From the NCBI RefSeq assembly GCF_900218065.1, contig NZ_OBMU01000001.1, positions 1 through 64,000 on the forward strand: 64,000 bases of DNA, read 5' to 3'. A program made the position numbers and the translations under genes. Position 1 is the first letter of the stretch. Each line of letters opens with the position of its first letter. This document shows positions 9,423-20,387 of this stretch, piece after piece. A model generated the notes under the pieces. It had not been told where the DNA came from. It did no database searches and was given only the letters and a program-made list of their open reading frames with translations. This DNA is from Novosphingobium sp. Chol11 (lineage in GTDB: Bacteria; Pseudomonadota; Alphaproteobacteria; Sphingomonadales; Sphingomonadaceae).

Positions 9423-9965
9423 ATGAATATCGAACTGATCCCGGTCGGCGACGATCCGCCCAACAGCCTGAACGTCATCATCGAGGTGCCGACTGGCGGC
9501 GAGCCCGTGAAATATGAGTTCGACAAGGCATCGGGCGCGCTGTTCGTCGATCGCATCCTGCATACGCCGATGCGCTATCCGGCCAATTATGGTTTCGTGC
9601 CGCACACCCTTTCGCCCGATGGCGATCCTCTGGACGCGCTGGTAATCTCGCGCTCGCCCTTCATCCCGGGCAGCGTCGTGCGTGCACGCCCGATCGCCGT
9701 TCTCAATCTGGAAGATGAAGCGGGCGGCGATGAGAAGCTCGTCTGTGTGCCTGACGACAAGACATTCCCTTATTATTCCAAGGTTGGTGAAAAGGACGAC
9801 CTGCCCGGCATCGTCATGGAGCAGATCGAACATTTCTTCACCCACTATAAGGATCTGGAAAAGCAGAAGTGGGTGCGCATCGGCACATGGGGCGGCGCTG
9901 AAGACGCTCGCCAGATCACGCTGGAAGCGATCGAGCGTTACAAGGCTGACAAGAAGGCGGCATAA
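9423..9965 (+). CDS. ppa: Inorganic pyrophosphatase (family I)
   Basis: Soluble enzyme that hydrolyses pyrophosphate to two phosphates and so drives biosynthetic reactions. The 180-residue protein has the family I Mg-binding signature DGDPLDALV near residue 65 and the conserved KYEFDK and RxxRYPANYGFVPHT region before it. Length is typical of the bacterial hexameric enzyme. I chose the ATG at 9423 (MNIELIP), which matches the usual N-terminus; an ATG at 9399 would add eight residues and has no ribosome-binding site. A strong terminator lies 18 bases past the stop. Confidence 0.95.
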   Translation: MNIELIPVGDDPPNSLNVIIEVPTGGEPVKYEFDKASGALFVDRILHTPMRYPANYGFVPHTLSPDGDPLDALVISRSPFIPGSVVRARPIAVLNLEDEAGGDEKLVCVPDDKTFPYYSKVGEKDDLPGIVMEQIEHFFTHYKDLEKQKWVRIGTWGGAEDARQITLEAIERYKADKKAA

Positions 9966-9983
9966 AGCTGCGCAGTGAGTTAG

Positions 9984-10018
9984 GAGCCGCGCAGGATATG
10001 TCCTGCGCGGCTCTTTTT
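9984..10018 (+). terminator. Rho-independent terminator after ppa
   Basis: A perfect 13-base stem (9984-9996 with 10001-10013), a TATG loop and five T residues directly after the stem. It is one of the clearest intrinsic terminators in the window and closes the M61-ppa transcription unit. Confidence 0.95.
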
Positions 10019-10050
10019 CATCAAGGCTGTTGCGTCCCCAATCCGTCCTG

Positions 10051-10114
10051 CCAGCGATAGCTGGCATCTCAGTAGATGGCGCGCAAGTTGGCCTGAGATG
10101 CCAGCTTCCGCTGG
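10051..10114. repeat. Head-to-head palindromic repeat (CCAGCG..AGCTGG type)
   Basis: Two inverted copies of a short repeat face each other. The outer arms, 10051-10072 and 10093-10114, are 22 bases each with two mismatches; the innermost 14 bases (10059-10072, 10093-10106) are perfectly complementary. Each copy itself contains a smaller CCAGCG/AGCTGG dyad. A decayed copy of the same word is at 48923-48946. It sits in the gap between the convergent ppa and mocR genes. The type resembles the intergenic repeats common in sphingomonad genomes. Confidence 0.75.
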
Positions 10115-10151
10115 GAAGATGCTTAAATCGGGGCCTGCCCCCGATCCCACC

Positions 10152-11615
10152 TCAAATCAGCCGATCCGCCTCCAGCGCCGCCGCCAGCGAATCACGCCCA
10201 CGCGGCAGACGCGCATGGAGGCGCGCATCCGCCTCCGCCAGCCGCTCGACGCCCAAGGTCAGCTGCTCCTCCGGCAAGGTGAAGGGCAGGCGCAGGAACC
10301 GCTCAAAAGCGCCGCTCACTCCAAAGCGGGGCCCGGGCGCAACTCGCACGCCATGGCTTTCCGCGATCGCGGCCAAGGCAGTCGCTTCCGCGCGGGGCAG
10401 TTCCGCCCAGAGCGACAGGCCGCCCGCTGGCGATTCGACGCGCCAGTGCGGCAGATGCTTCTCGATCTCCGCGATAAGATGGTCCCGCCGCGCCCGGAGA
10501 ACCTCCGTGCGCGGCCCCAGCCCTTCCTCGCTGTCGATCAGTTGCGCGGCGGCAAGTTGCTCCACTACCGGGCTTGCCATGTCCATGGTCGTGCGCAGCC
10601 GTCCAAGCGCGGCGATCGTCTGCGGATCGGCCCGAATCCAGCCAACCCGCAAGCCACCCCAATAGATCTTGCTCGCTGATCCCATCGAGATGACCTGCCG
10701 TCCTGACGGATCATGGATCGCGACTGGCGGCGGGGCGGGGAAATCGAGCCCCATCGCCACCATGGTCTCGTCAATGATCAGCGGCGTATGCGTCCGCGCG
10801 GCCGCAGCGACCAGGGCGCGCCGGGTCGCCGGATCCATGCTGCGACCGGTCGGATTGTGGAAATCGGCGATGATATAGGCGAAGCGCGGGCTTGTCTGGC
10901 GAAACGCCGCCTCCATGGCGTCAATGTCCCAGCCCTGGACGGGGAGTCCGACCGGCACAGGCACGACATGGGAGCGCTGCAAGGCCTGGATCACATTATG
11001 ATAGGTCGGATGGTCGATCACCACCCGGTCGCCCGGTCCCGTCAGCCATTGCATCAGCAGTGCAAAGCCCTGCTGCGCACCATTGGTGACGATGATCTGG
11101 TCGGGACTGGTAGGACATCCACGCCGCTCGAACTGTGCCGCAATCGCACGGCGCAGCGGCGGCAGGCCAAGCGGGTCATAGCCAAGTTCACCGAGGAAAG
11201 CAGGTAGCGCCTCCACGGCAGCCTTACAGGCGCGCCCCACGCCAGCGGCTGCGGGCAAAGCGGCATGGGTCCAATTCAGGACATTGCCCTGCGAGGAGAT
11301 ATCCATTTCGGGCGGCTCTACCTCCATCCGCCCCGTTGGCAGCCGAGTAACGCTGCCCGACCCCTGCCGGCTTTCGAGATACCCTTCGTCCCGCAGCCGA
11401 TCGAAGGCGGCAGCGATAGTCGTACGGCTGAGGCCGAGCGCAGCGGCCAGCTCCCGCTCGCCCGGCAAGCGGACATTCAGCCCGACGCGCCCATCCAATA
11501 CCAGCATGCGCAGCGCCTGCGCCAGTTGGCGATAGGCTGGTTCGGCGCTTTCCTCCACACGCCAGGCGCCAAGCAAGCGGAGCAGAGAGGGCGGACGGAG
11601 CGCAGAGGTGGACAT
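10152..11615 (-). CDS. MocR/PdxR-type regulator: GntR HTH fused to class I aminotransferase
   Basis: Transcription factor of 487 residues with an N-terminal GntR winged helix (about residues 20-90; LPGERELAAALGLSRTTI) joined to a fold-type I aminotransferase domain. The PLP lysine lies in GSASKIYWGG, and the Asn and Asp/Tyr cofactor contacts are in HNPTGR and FAYIIADFHNP. MocR proteins sense PLP or an amino-acid derivative and usually control a neighbouring gene, but no pyridoxal, GABA or taurine genes are visible here. The ATG at 11615 is preferred over a TTG two codons earlier. A large dyad just upstream is a good candidate operator for autoregulation. Confidence 0.9.
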   Translation of the reverse strand: MSTSALRPPSLLRLLGAWRVEESAEPAYRQLAQALRMLVLDGRVGLNVRLPGERELAAALGLSRTTIAAAFDRLRDEGYLESRQGSGSVTRLPTGRMEVEPPEMDISSQGNVLNWTHAALPAAAGVGRACKAAVEALPAFLGELGYDPLGLPPLRRAIAAQFERRGCPTSPDQIIVTNGAQQGFALLMQWLTGPGDRVVIDHPTYHNVIQALQRSHVVPVPVGLPVQGWDIDAMEAAFRQTSPRFAYIIADFHNPTGRSMDPATRRALVAAAARTHTPLIIDETMVAMGLDFPAPPPVAIHDPSGRQVISMGSASKIYWGGLRVGWIRADPQTIAALGRLRTTMDMASPVVEQLAAAQLIDSEEGLGPRTEVLRARRDHLIAEIEKHLPHWRVESPAGGLSLWAELPRAEATALAAIAESHGVRVAPGPRFGVSGAFERFLRLPFTLPEEQLTLGVERLAEADARLHARLPRGRDSLAAALEADRLI

Positions 11616-11628
11616 GGCCAATAGTCAT

Positions 11629-11689
11629 CCAAATGGGATCTACAAAGTCCACTTAAGAAAAAATGGACGTTTTGTAAAAGGCCATTTGG
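11629..11689. promoter_or_regulatory. 61-base nested dyad upstream of mocR, candidate operator
   Basis: An outer inverted repeat CCAAATGG (11629-11636) / CCATTTGG (11682-11689) encloses an imperfect inner repeat, TACAAAGTCCA (11641-11651) / TGGACGTTTTGTA (11664-11676). The centre is AT-rich, unlike the surrounding DNA. It begins 14 bases from the mocR start codon, where a self-regulating MocR protein would be expected to bind. Its function is inferred from position and symmetry. Confidence 0.5.
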
Positions 11690-11720
11690 CGCCACATGTT
11701 GATCGAGACCCTTGTCCCCT

Positions 11721-11755
11721 GACCGGCCAGCCTGAACCCGCTGGCCGGTTCTTTT
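11721..11755 (+). terminator. Strong plus-strand terminator with no obvious gene before it
   Basis: An 11-base stem (11721-11731 with 11740-11750, one G-U pair) encloses an eight-base loop and is followed on the plus strand by a TTCTTTT tract. The minus strand has no U-tract, so it does not serve the lipoprotein gene transcribed from the right. No plus-strand gene ends here. It may close a short RNA that starts near the mocR dyad, or a very short frame (MLIETLVP, 11696-11722) that ends at the foot of the stem. Confidence 0.65.
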
Positions 11756-11760
11756 CAGTT

Positions 11761-14816
<3,056 letters not shown>

Positions 14817-14827
14817 TCTTAGTAGAG

Positions 14828-14852
14828 TGAAGCGGCTCTTGCAGCCGCTTCA
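14828..14852. terminator. Hairpin between convergent gyrB and tadG
   Basis: A perfect 10-base stem (14828-14837 with 14843-14852) with a five-base loop lies between the two stop codons and overlaps the tadG stop. No T-run follows on either side, so it may be a weak bidirectional terminator or an RNA 3'-end stabiliser. Confidence 0.5.
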
Positions 14853-16175
14853 ACTTATCAGCCGGACGGCGCTTATCGACCATTTGGATGCTCCACCTGG
14901 AGGATCGCACGTGTTCGTGATGGTAGCGTTTCCGCTGAAGGACAATCGCATCGCGACCATCTGAAAGCAGGTGAGCGACATTCCGGATGTGCCGTTGAAA
15001 GTAAGCGTATCGTTGGGGAAGTAAAAAGCGCCGCTCAGAGTTGAGTATGAATTGCCGTTGACCTGACAGCACTGATTGCTCGCCGCGGCCCTGCTGTCCC
15101 TGTAGATGGTGATGCCATTATAGGTGCCACTGGTCGATTGGGAAAGGTCCACTTCCGCACCACCGTTTATGTCCATCGTGGCAAAACTGTTCGCATTGTT
15201 GGGCGTGGTGCTGGTCAGCACGAAAGTACAGCCCATGCAGGTAAGATGCCCCTGAGCACCAACCTGAAGACCCGCGTTATTAGCCCCGTTGGCCAGGTAG
15301 TAGACGCCCGGCTTCAGCGTCAGCGTGCCTTGCACATTGATCGTTCCATAACAACCCGGAGCATAGGGACTTCCGCTGCTGCTATCGACCGTCGTTCCTG
15401 AAGAGACGCTGATGACGTTCCAGTTGCTGCCATTTTTGCACTTGCCATTTGAGACATCACTGGTCGTCGGGTCATAGTTGTTCCCCGCAAACGGATCAGT
15501 GAGCGCTGCATGGTTAGGCATCAGCATCGTGCCGGACGCATAGGCGGTAGATGATGGAATACCGCCCATGGCTACGATCGGCGACACCCTGACGGTCGGC
15601 TGGCCGTTAACATTTACAGCATTATTGCTGATCGAATTGGTCCCGGCCCCGCATCCCAGGTCCAGCGTCGAATTGCCCGCGAAGGTGATCCCCGTGTTGT
15701 TCCCATTCTCCTTGGCGAAAAAGCAGACTTTGCCATCGGAAACGACCGCCGCCCGCGCTTCGGCAGCCACCGTGGAGGTCGACATTCCGAACAGGGCCAT
15801 CAAGGCAGTGGGCTGCGTGCTCACCAGCCGGACGTACATTGCCGAGGTATAGGTGATGCTGCCGCTGGTATAAGCCCCCGGCGTGATCGTAGACGTGGCC
15901 CCCGGCACGAGGGCATTTTGCGTCAACGCCTTGTTCGCCTGAGCTGTCGCGGCGCTATTCCCCTGGTCCTGATACAGCGAATAGGCCCCAGCCATGGCCG
16001 CGGAGTCAGCTTCGCGCTGCAATTCCCGCTTCACATGCGCCAACTGCATCGTATGCACGCCAAGGCCCGCTGCACCGATCATGACCGGCAGCGCCAGCGC
16101 CGTGAGCATGAGGGCATTGCCTTGGGCATCAGGCCAAAGTGTGCGCAGGCGGGACAGGCAATTGGAGAGGGGCAT
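14850..16175 (-). CDS. TadG-like Flp pilus assembly protein
   Basis: Protein of 441 residues with the TadG-like N-terminus: a basic start, a GNALMLTALALPVMIGAAGLGV membrane helix at about residues 27-48, and the conserved VKRELQREADSAAMAGA helix behind it. The large C-terminal part is Ser/Thr/Gly/Asn-rich with repeated short strands (GTLTLKPGVYYL, GLQVGAQGHL, GAFYFPNDTLTF) and paired cysteines (CMGC, QCC), suggesting a secreted beta-rich domain. The start at 16175 is set by GAGGA seven bases upstream; an ATG at 16205 lies inside the preceding gene. It is the last gene of a TadE-TadE-TadG operon with no Tad ATPase or secretin nearby. Confidence 0.8.
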   Translation of the reverse strand: MPLSNCLSRLRTLWPDAQGNALMLTALALPVMIGAAGLGVHTMQLAHVKRELQREADSAAMAGAYSLYQDQGNSAATAQANKALTQNALVPGATSTITPGAYTSGSITYTSAMYVRLVSTQPTALMALFGMSTSTVAAEARAAVVSDGKVCFFAKENGNNTGITFAGNSTLDLGCGAGTNSISNNAVNVNGQPTVRVSPIVAMGGIPSSTAYASGTMLMPNHAALTDPFAGNNYDPTTSDVSNGKCKNGSNWNVISVSSGTTVDSSSGSPYAPGCYGTINVQGTLTLKPGVYYLANGANNAGLQVGAQGHLTCMGCTFVLTSTTPNNANSFATMDINGGAEVDLSQSTSGTYNGITIYRDSRAAASNQCCQVNGNSYSTLSGAFYFPNDTLTFNGTSGMSLTCFQMVAMRLSFSGNATITNTCDPPGGASKWSISAVRLIS

Positions 16176-16191
16176 CGTCAGGTCCTCGGCT

Positions 16192-16608
16192 TTAGCTCGC
16201 GACATAGGCTCGACGCGTTTCAGACAGCGTGATTGTCTTGCTGACGAACAGGAAGTTCACGGCCAGATTGTAGCCCATGGTTATCGTCACATAGCTGGGG
16301 GACGAACTGCTGGTGCCAGAGGTAAAGGTGACGGTCGGCCCAACGATGTCCGCCGGATTTATTCCGAACCGGTTCGACGCGATTCGCGCTTGTATGTCTG
16401 CTTCGCCTGGCTTGGGCCAGGTCGTCGCATATCGCGCAGCATCCTCGACGGTGCTGCGCAAACCTGCTTGCGCATAAAAGAGGATGCCGAGCGCCGGAAT
16501 ACCGATCAGCATTGCGAGCAGGACGGGCGCCACGATCGCGAATTCGAGCACGCCGACGCCGCGGCAGTCGCGCGCGAGTCGGTTGAGAAGGCGAAAAAAG
16601 CGGGTCAT
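16192..16608 (-). CDS. TadE-like pseudopilin
   Basis: A 138-residue minor-pilin-like protein. The hallmark is the N-terminal RDCRGVGVLEFAIVAPVLLAM segment at about residues 14-34: a glycine before a hydrophobic helix with a Glu five residues in, as in TadE substrates cleaved by a prepilin peptidase. Behind it comes a polar, Thr/Ser-rich domain. GAGG lies five bases before the ATG, and the start overlaps the stop of the upstream TadE gene by four bases (ATGA), so both should be made together. The partners of a full tad secretion system are not in this window. Confidence 0.82.
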   Translation of the reverse strand: MTRFFRLLNRLARDCRGVGVLEFAIVAPVLLAMLIGIPALGILFYAQAGLRSTVEDAARYATTWPKPGEADIQARIASNRFGINPADIVGPTVTFTSGTSSSSPSYVTITMGYNLAVNFLFVSKTITLSETRRAYVAS

Positions 16609-17156
16609 TGGATCCTCAGGACGCCCGTTGCCGAAATAGGTACGACGCCATTGGAATTGCCCAACATCTTCGCCAGCGCACTACCCGCAAAGGACGGGGT
16701 GAAGGTCGTCGAAATCTCAATTTGGGTATAACGGGCAGCTTCGCCCGAAGCGCAGCTGGTGGTGCTCCAGCTCGTCGCCGTGCCACCGCACTCGAACGTC
16801 TGGGTTACCGTCACAGCGCTGGCTGGCACGTCCGCCTGAGCGGCCGCCTGCGCTTGAATATCGCTCGTGGTCACGTTCGGGCCGCCCATCCACGACATTT
16901 CCAGCCCACGGTTTACGGCCTGCTGAACCTTCATCTTGGCCGCGCCATAGCGGGCGGCATCTGTCGTTCCCATGATGATCATGGCGAGAAACGGAGCGAC
17001 CAACGCCGTTTCCACAAGCGCCATGCCCGATTTGTCGATCCGCAACCGGTTCATCACGGCACGAACAGGCGCCCGATCAGCATCGAGCGCCGGAACGCGA
17101 GGCGAAACACTGATCGCACCGCTCGACAACGCTTGGCTGAACATAAAAGGACGCAT
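16605..17156 (-). CDS. TadE-like pseudopilin, first gene of operon
   Basis: A second TadE-type protein, 183 residues, with the pseudopilin segment KSGMALVETALVAPFLAMI at about residues 42-60 and the following DAARYGAAKMKVQQAVNRG helix. The C-terminal part is Ser/Thr/Ala-rich with two cysteines that may pair. The ATG at 17156 has AAGGGA seven bases upstream, which supports an N-terminal extension of 34 residues before the MNRLRIDKSG start that would be more typical; that inner start, at 17054, lacks a ribosome-binding site. The box lies within a stable hairpin, so translation may be regulated. Confidence 0.8.
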   Translation of the reverse strand: MRPFMFSQALSSGAISVSPRVPALDADRAPVRAVMNRLRIDKSGMALVETALVAPFLAMIIMGTTDAARYGAAKMKVQQAVNRGLEMSWMGGPNVTTSDIQAQAAAQADVPASAVTVTQTFECGGTATSWSTTSCASGEAARYTQIEISTTFTPSFAGSALAKMLGNSNGVVPISATGVLRIQ

Positions 17157-17157
17157 C

Positions 17158-17183
17158 GAAAATCCCTTCGCACCGGGATTTTC
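17158..17183 (-). promoter_or_regulatory. Hairpin covering the ribosome-binding site of the TadE operon
   Basis: In the mRNA (minus strand), GAAAATCCC (17183-17175) can pair perfectly over nine bases with GGGATTTTC (17166-17158), with an eight-base loop. The 3' arm contains most of the AAGGGA box and ends one base before the ATG. No U-tract follows, so it is not a terminator. It could control translation, for example by temperature or protein binding; this is inferred from the fold. Confidence 0.6.
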
Positions 17184-17187
17184 TACT

Positions 17188-17242
17188 CAGCATATGCTGT
17201 CCATTGCGTTAAACGGCATGCTTAATAATATGCTAATATGCT
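17188..17242. promoter_or_regulatory. ATGCT-rich dyad and repeats in divergent promoter region
   Basis: Between the TadE operon and the COG3650 lipoprotein gene lies an AT-rich patch with a perfect 12-base palindrome CAGCATATGCTG (17188-17199), a further ATGCT (17218-17222), and two tandem copies of TAATATGCT (17226-17234, 17234-17242, sharing one T). Repeated words in a divergent promoter region suggest a regulator binding site. No regulator is known. Confidence 0.45.
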
Positions 17243-17303
17243 GTTTATGTTCAGGTATATATCTGAGGTTATATTAATTAGCGGTAAAGAAGCGGGGGAG
17301 TTT

Positions 17304-17813
17304 ATGAAGCTTTGGCTTGTTGTTGCGAGCGGCTTGCTCCTCACCGGCTGCGGTCGGAATGAGGATATGGCTGATCGGCCCGCAAAGGACCTGCACATGG
17401 CAAATGCGCAGATCGTCGAGGGCCAGACGACGGAGCAGCAACCGGCCATTTTCTCCAAAGCTGAAGCTCATGCCGACCCGGAGATCGCTTCACCGCCGCC
17501 ACAAACTGTCGATACGGCGCCGCTGAGCAGCGAAACACGCTACAGGGCGCTCGGCACGGAGCCGTTCTGGTCCGTGACCGTCAAGGGATCCGTTGCAACC
17601 CTGGAACGTCCAGACAAACCTCCAAGACATTTCACTGTCAGCCGAACGGATGATGGCCGCGCCATACGCTATTTGGCAGACGGATTCGCCATGACGGTGA
17701 CCGAAGGTCCGTGCAGCGACGGCATGAGCGACGCGCATTGGGCCGATAGCGTCGCGCTGTCCTTCGGCGAAGGCACCTTGAAAGGCTGCGGCGGCGTACG
17801 CGAGGACTTCTAA
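17304..17813 (+). CDS. COG3650-type lipoprotein
   Basis: A 169-residue lipoprotein: signal peptide with lipobox LLTGC, lipidated at Cys 14. The C-terminal ~90 residues carry the two signatures of the COG3650 family, GTEPFW and CSDGMSD, plus a final cysteine in LKGCGG. The family is uncharacterised; its members are envelope proteins, sometimes near META/HslJ proteins. A middle Pro/Ala/Glu-rich stretch is probably a flexible linker. I chose the ATG at 17304 because an upstream start at 17238 would bury the signal peptide; a GGGGGAG box lies only three bases before it. The stop overlaps that of the convergent helicase gene by three bases. Confidence 0.8.
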   Translation: MKLWLVVASGLLLTGCGRNEDMADRPAKDLHMANAQIVEGQTTEQQPAIFSKAEAHADPEIASPPPQTVDTAPLSSETRYRALGTEPFWSVTVKGSVATLERPDKPPRHFTVSRTDDGRAIRYLADGFAMTVTEGPCSDGMSDAHWADSVALSFGEGTLKGCGGVREDF

Positions 17814-20257
17814 TCCGTTCGCATCGCCTCTGCCACCAGCGCCTCGGCTTCCATGAGCAAGGCGTCCTCCGCCGCCGCCTGCGCCACCTGTTCACGGCCG
17901 ATCAGGATCAGCACCGGCACGGCCAACGGACTGACCCGATCAAGGTCGACATGCAACATCGTCGCCGAAGCGCGGTCGATCAGATCACCGAGCCGCCCGA
18001 CATCCGTCATGCGCGCACGGGCGTCGGCCCAGGCCGCCTTCAACAGCAAATGATCCGGCTGATATTTGCGCAGCACGTCATAGATGAGGTCGGTCGAAAA
18101 AGTGACCTGCCGCCCGGTCTTCCGCTTGCCGGGATGCTGGCGTTCGATCAGGCCCGCGATGACGGCGACGTCCCGGAACGCCCGCTTCAACAGGCTCGAT
18201 TGTTCAACCCATTCGACAAATTCATGATCCAGAATGTCTGCGGAAAACAGGCTTTGCGGGTCCGTCACCGGTTTCATCCCATAGACGGCAAGCGCATAAT
18301 CGTTGGACACGAAGCCGAGCGGCATCAAGCCCTGCGCATCCATGCGGCGGGTCAGCAGCATCCCCAGTGACTGATGGGCGTTCCATCCTTCAAAACTGTA
18401 GCAGACGAGATAATGCCGCCCCTCATGCGGGAAGGTTTCGATAAGGAGTTGCCCCGGCTCCGGCAGGGCCGACCGATATTTCTGGACTTCCAGCCACTCC
18501 CGCACATCGTCGGGGAAGCGATGCCATTCCTCCGGCTCGGCCAGAAAGTGGCGCACCCGGTCGGCAAGCCGCGTAGACATGGCCATCCGCGTGCCACCCC
18601 AGGCGGGCACCCGCGCCTGCTTTGAGGTGGAGCGCACGACCAGGTCGGTGACGTCCATACGCACCACTTCCAGCGCCAGCCCAGAAAAGAAGAAGCTGTC
18701 GCCGGGACGCAGCGTCGCGGCAAAGCCCTCCTCCACTGTGCCAAGCTTGCGTCCATTGGCGAACCGCACATCCAACACCGGCTGATCGACGATGATCCCG
18801 GCATTCATGCGGTGCTGTTGAATGAAGCGCGGATGCGACACGCGCCACAAGCCGTCCTCGTCATGGGTCAGCCGCTTGAACCGGTCATAGGCCTTCAGCG
18901 CATAGCCGCCCCCTTCAATAAAGTGCAAGACGTTGGCGAACCCCTCATCGGTGAGCGCACTGTAGGGCGTGGCCGATCGGACTTCGTCCAGCAACTCCGG
19001 TTCCGCAAACGGTGCCGCGCAGGCCAGCGCCATCACATGCTGCGCCAGAACGTCGAGGCTGCCCGTGCGGAAATCATCAGCATCCCGCTCCCCCGCCTCC
19101 ACCGCATCCAGCGCCGCGCGGGCTTCCAGATATTCAAAGCGGTTGCCCGGAATGATGATGGCCTCGCTCGACTGGTCCAGCCGGTGATTGGCGCGGCCGA
19201 TGCGCTGGAGCAGGCGGGATGAACCTTTAGGCGCACCCATCTGGATCACGCAATCGACATTGCCCCAATCGACACCAAGATCGAGGCTGGCCGTGGCGAC
19301 AAGCGCGCGCAGCCTGCCGTCGGCCATCGCATTTTCCACCTTCCGCCGCGCCTCCACCGACAGGCTGCCATGATGGATGCCGATCGGCAGGTTGGCCTCG
19401 TTCGCGGTCCAAAGCTCCTGAAAGATCAGCTCCGCAAGTCCACGCGTATTACAGAATATCAGCGTCGTCTGCCGCCGCTCGATTTCGGCCATGACCTGCT
19501 TTGCGGCATATTTGCCCGAATGGCCCGACCAGGGAATGCGCCCTTCCGGAATGAAGATGGCGATGTCCGGATCAGCGCCCTCCTCCCCCATGACCGGCGC
19601 GACGCTGTTGATGTCACCGTCGGGCGCAAGCCAGGCGCGATAAGCGTCGACATCCGCCACAGTCGCCGACAGAGCGACGCGGCGCAGTTCGGGATTGATC
19701 CTCTGCAAGCGCGCAAGCGACAGACTGAGCAGATCCCCCCGCTTCTGCGTGGCGAAGGCATGGACCTCGTCGATGATCACCGTCTTCAACTGCGCGAACA
19801 TCAGGAAGCTGTCGGGGTAACTCAACAGGAGGGACAGGGATTCCGGCGTGGTCAGCAGGATCTGCGGCGGCCGAGCGCGCTGCCGCGCCTTGCGGTCCGA
19901 GGGCGTGTCGCCGGTGCGCGTTTCGACCCGGATGGGAAGGTCCATCTCCTCGATCGGGGCAAGGAGATTGCGCCGCACATCGACCGCCAGCGCCTTGAGC
20001 GGTGATACGTAGAGGGTATGAAGACCCTCGCCCGGTTCTTCGATCAGATCGGCAAGCGTTGGCAGGAACCCCGCCAATGTCTTCCCCGCACCCGTCGGCG
20101 CCACGAGCAAGGCATGATCCCCTGCCCGTGCGGCTGCCAGCATCTCCATCTGGTGGCGTCGCGGCGACCAGCCGCGCGCGGTGAACCATTGCTCCAGCTG
20201 TTCAGGAAGGCCTTGGTTCATATCGACAGAGGTAGGAACGCGCACCGGCGCTGTCAC
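17810..20257 (-). CDS. Ligase-associated DNA damage response DEXH helicase (Lhr-like)
   Basis: Superfamily 2 helicase of 815 residues. Walker A is APTGAGKT near residue 55, motif Ia SPLKALAVD, DEXH motif II IIDEVHAFA, motif III SATVAD, motif VI QRIGRANHR, and a long Lhr-type C-terminal region (winged helix plus Lhr core). This architecture and length match the helicase of the bacterial ligase-associated DNA-damage-response set, normally encoded with a dedicated ligase, an exonuclease and PdeM. The GTG start is supported by GGAGG four bases upstream. No ligase or exonuclease gene is in the window; PdeM is 33 kb away. It is divergent from the PLP-enzyme gene. Confidence 0.9.
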   Translation of the reverse strand: MTAPVRVPTSVDMNQGLPEQLEQWFTARGWSPRRHQMEMLAAARAGDHALLVAPTGAGKTLAGFLPTLADLIEEPGEGLHTLYVSPLKALAVDVRRNLLAPIEEMDLPIRVETRTGDTPSDRKARQRARPPQILLTTPESLSLLLSYPDSFLMFAQLKTVIIDEVHAFATQKRGDLLSLSLARLQRINPELRRVALSATVADVDAYRAWLAPDGDINSVAPVMGEEGADPDIAIFIPEGRIPWSGHSGKYAAKQVMAEIERRQTTLIFCNTRGLAELIFQELWTANEANLPIGIHHGSLSVEARRKVENAMADGRLRALVATASLDLGVDWGNVDCVIQMGAPKGSSRLLQRIGRANHRLDQSSEAIIIPGNRFEYLEARAALDAVEAGERDADDFRTGSLDVLAQHVMALACAAPFAEPELLDEVRSATPYSALTDEGFANVLHFIEGGGYALKAYDRFKRLTHDEDGLWRVSHPRFIQQHRMNAGIIVDQPVLDVRFANGRKLGTVEEGFAATLRPGDSFFFSGLALEVVRMDVTDLVVRSTSKQARVPAWGGTRMAMSTRLADRVRHFLAEPEEWHRFPDDVREWLEVQKYRSALPEPGQLLIETFPHEGRHYLVCYSFEGWNAHQSLGMLLTRRMDAQGLMPLGFVSNDYALAVYGMKPVTDPQSLFSADILDHEFVEWVEQSSLLKRAFRDVAVIAGLIERQHPGKRKTGRQVTFSTDLIYDVLRKYQPDHLLLKAAWADARARMTDVGRLGDLIDRASATMLHVDLDRVSPLAVPVLILIGREQVAQAAAEDALLMEAEALVAEAMRTD

Positions 20258-20387
20258 GATCCCTCCCTCGCAAGATCATGAAGGCGGCGAGATAAATGCC
20301 GGATGGCTGCTCTCTTTCCCTCCCAAAGGCGTTACACTCCAGGACATCAGAGCAAGGCTGCAAAGCCGCCAACTCAGGAGAACAGCG

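Noticed and set aside
20300-20387. SAM riboswitch before the Cys/Met PLP-enzyme gene
   Set aside because: There is only a short GGCTGCAAAGCC hairpin. No conserved SAM-II or SAM-V pseudoknot core is visible, so a riboswitch is not supported.
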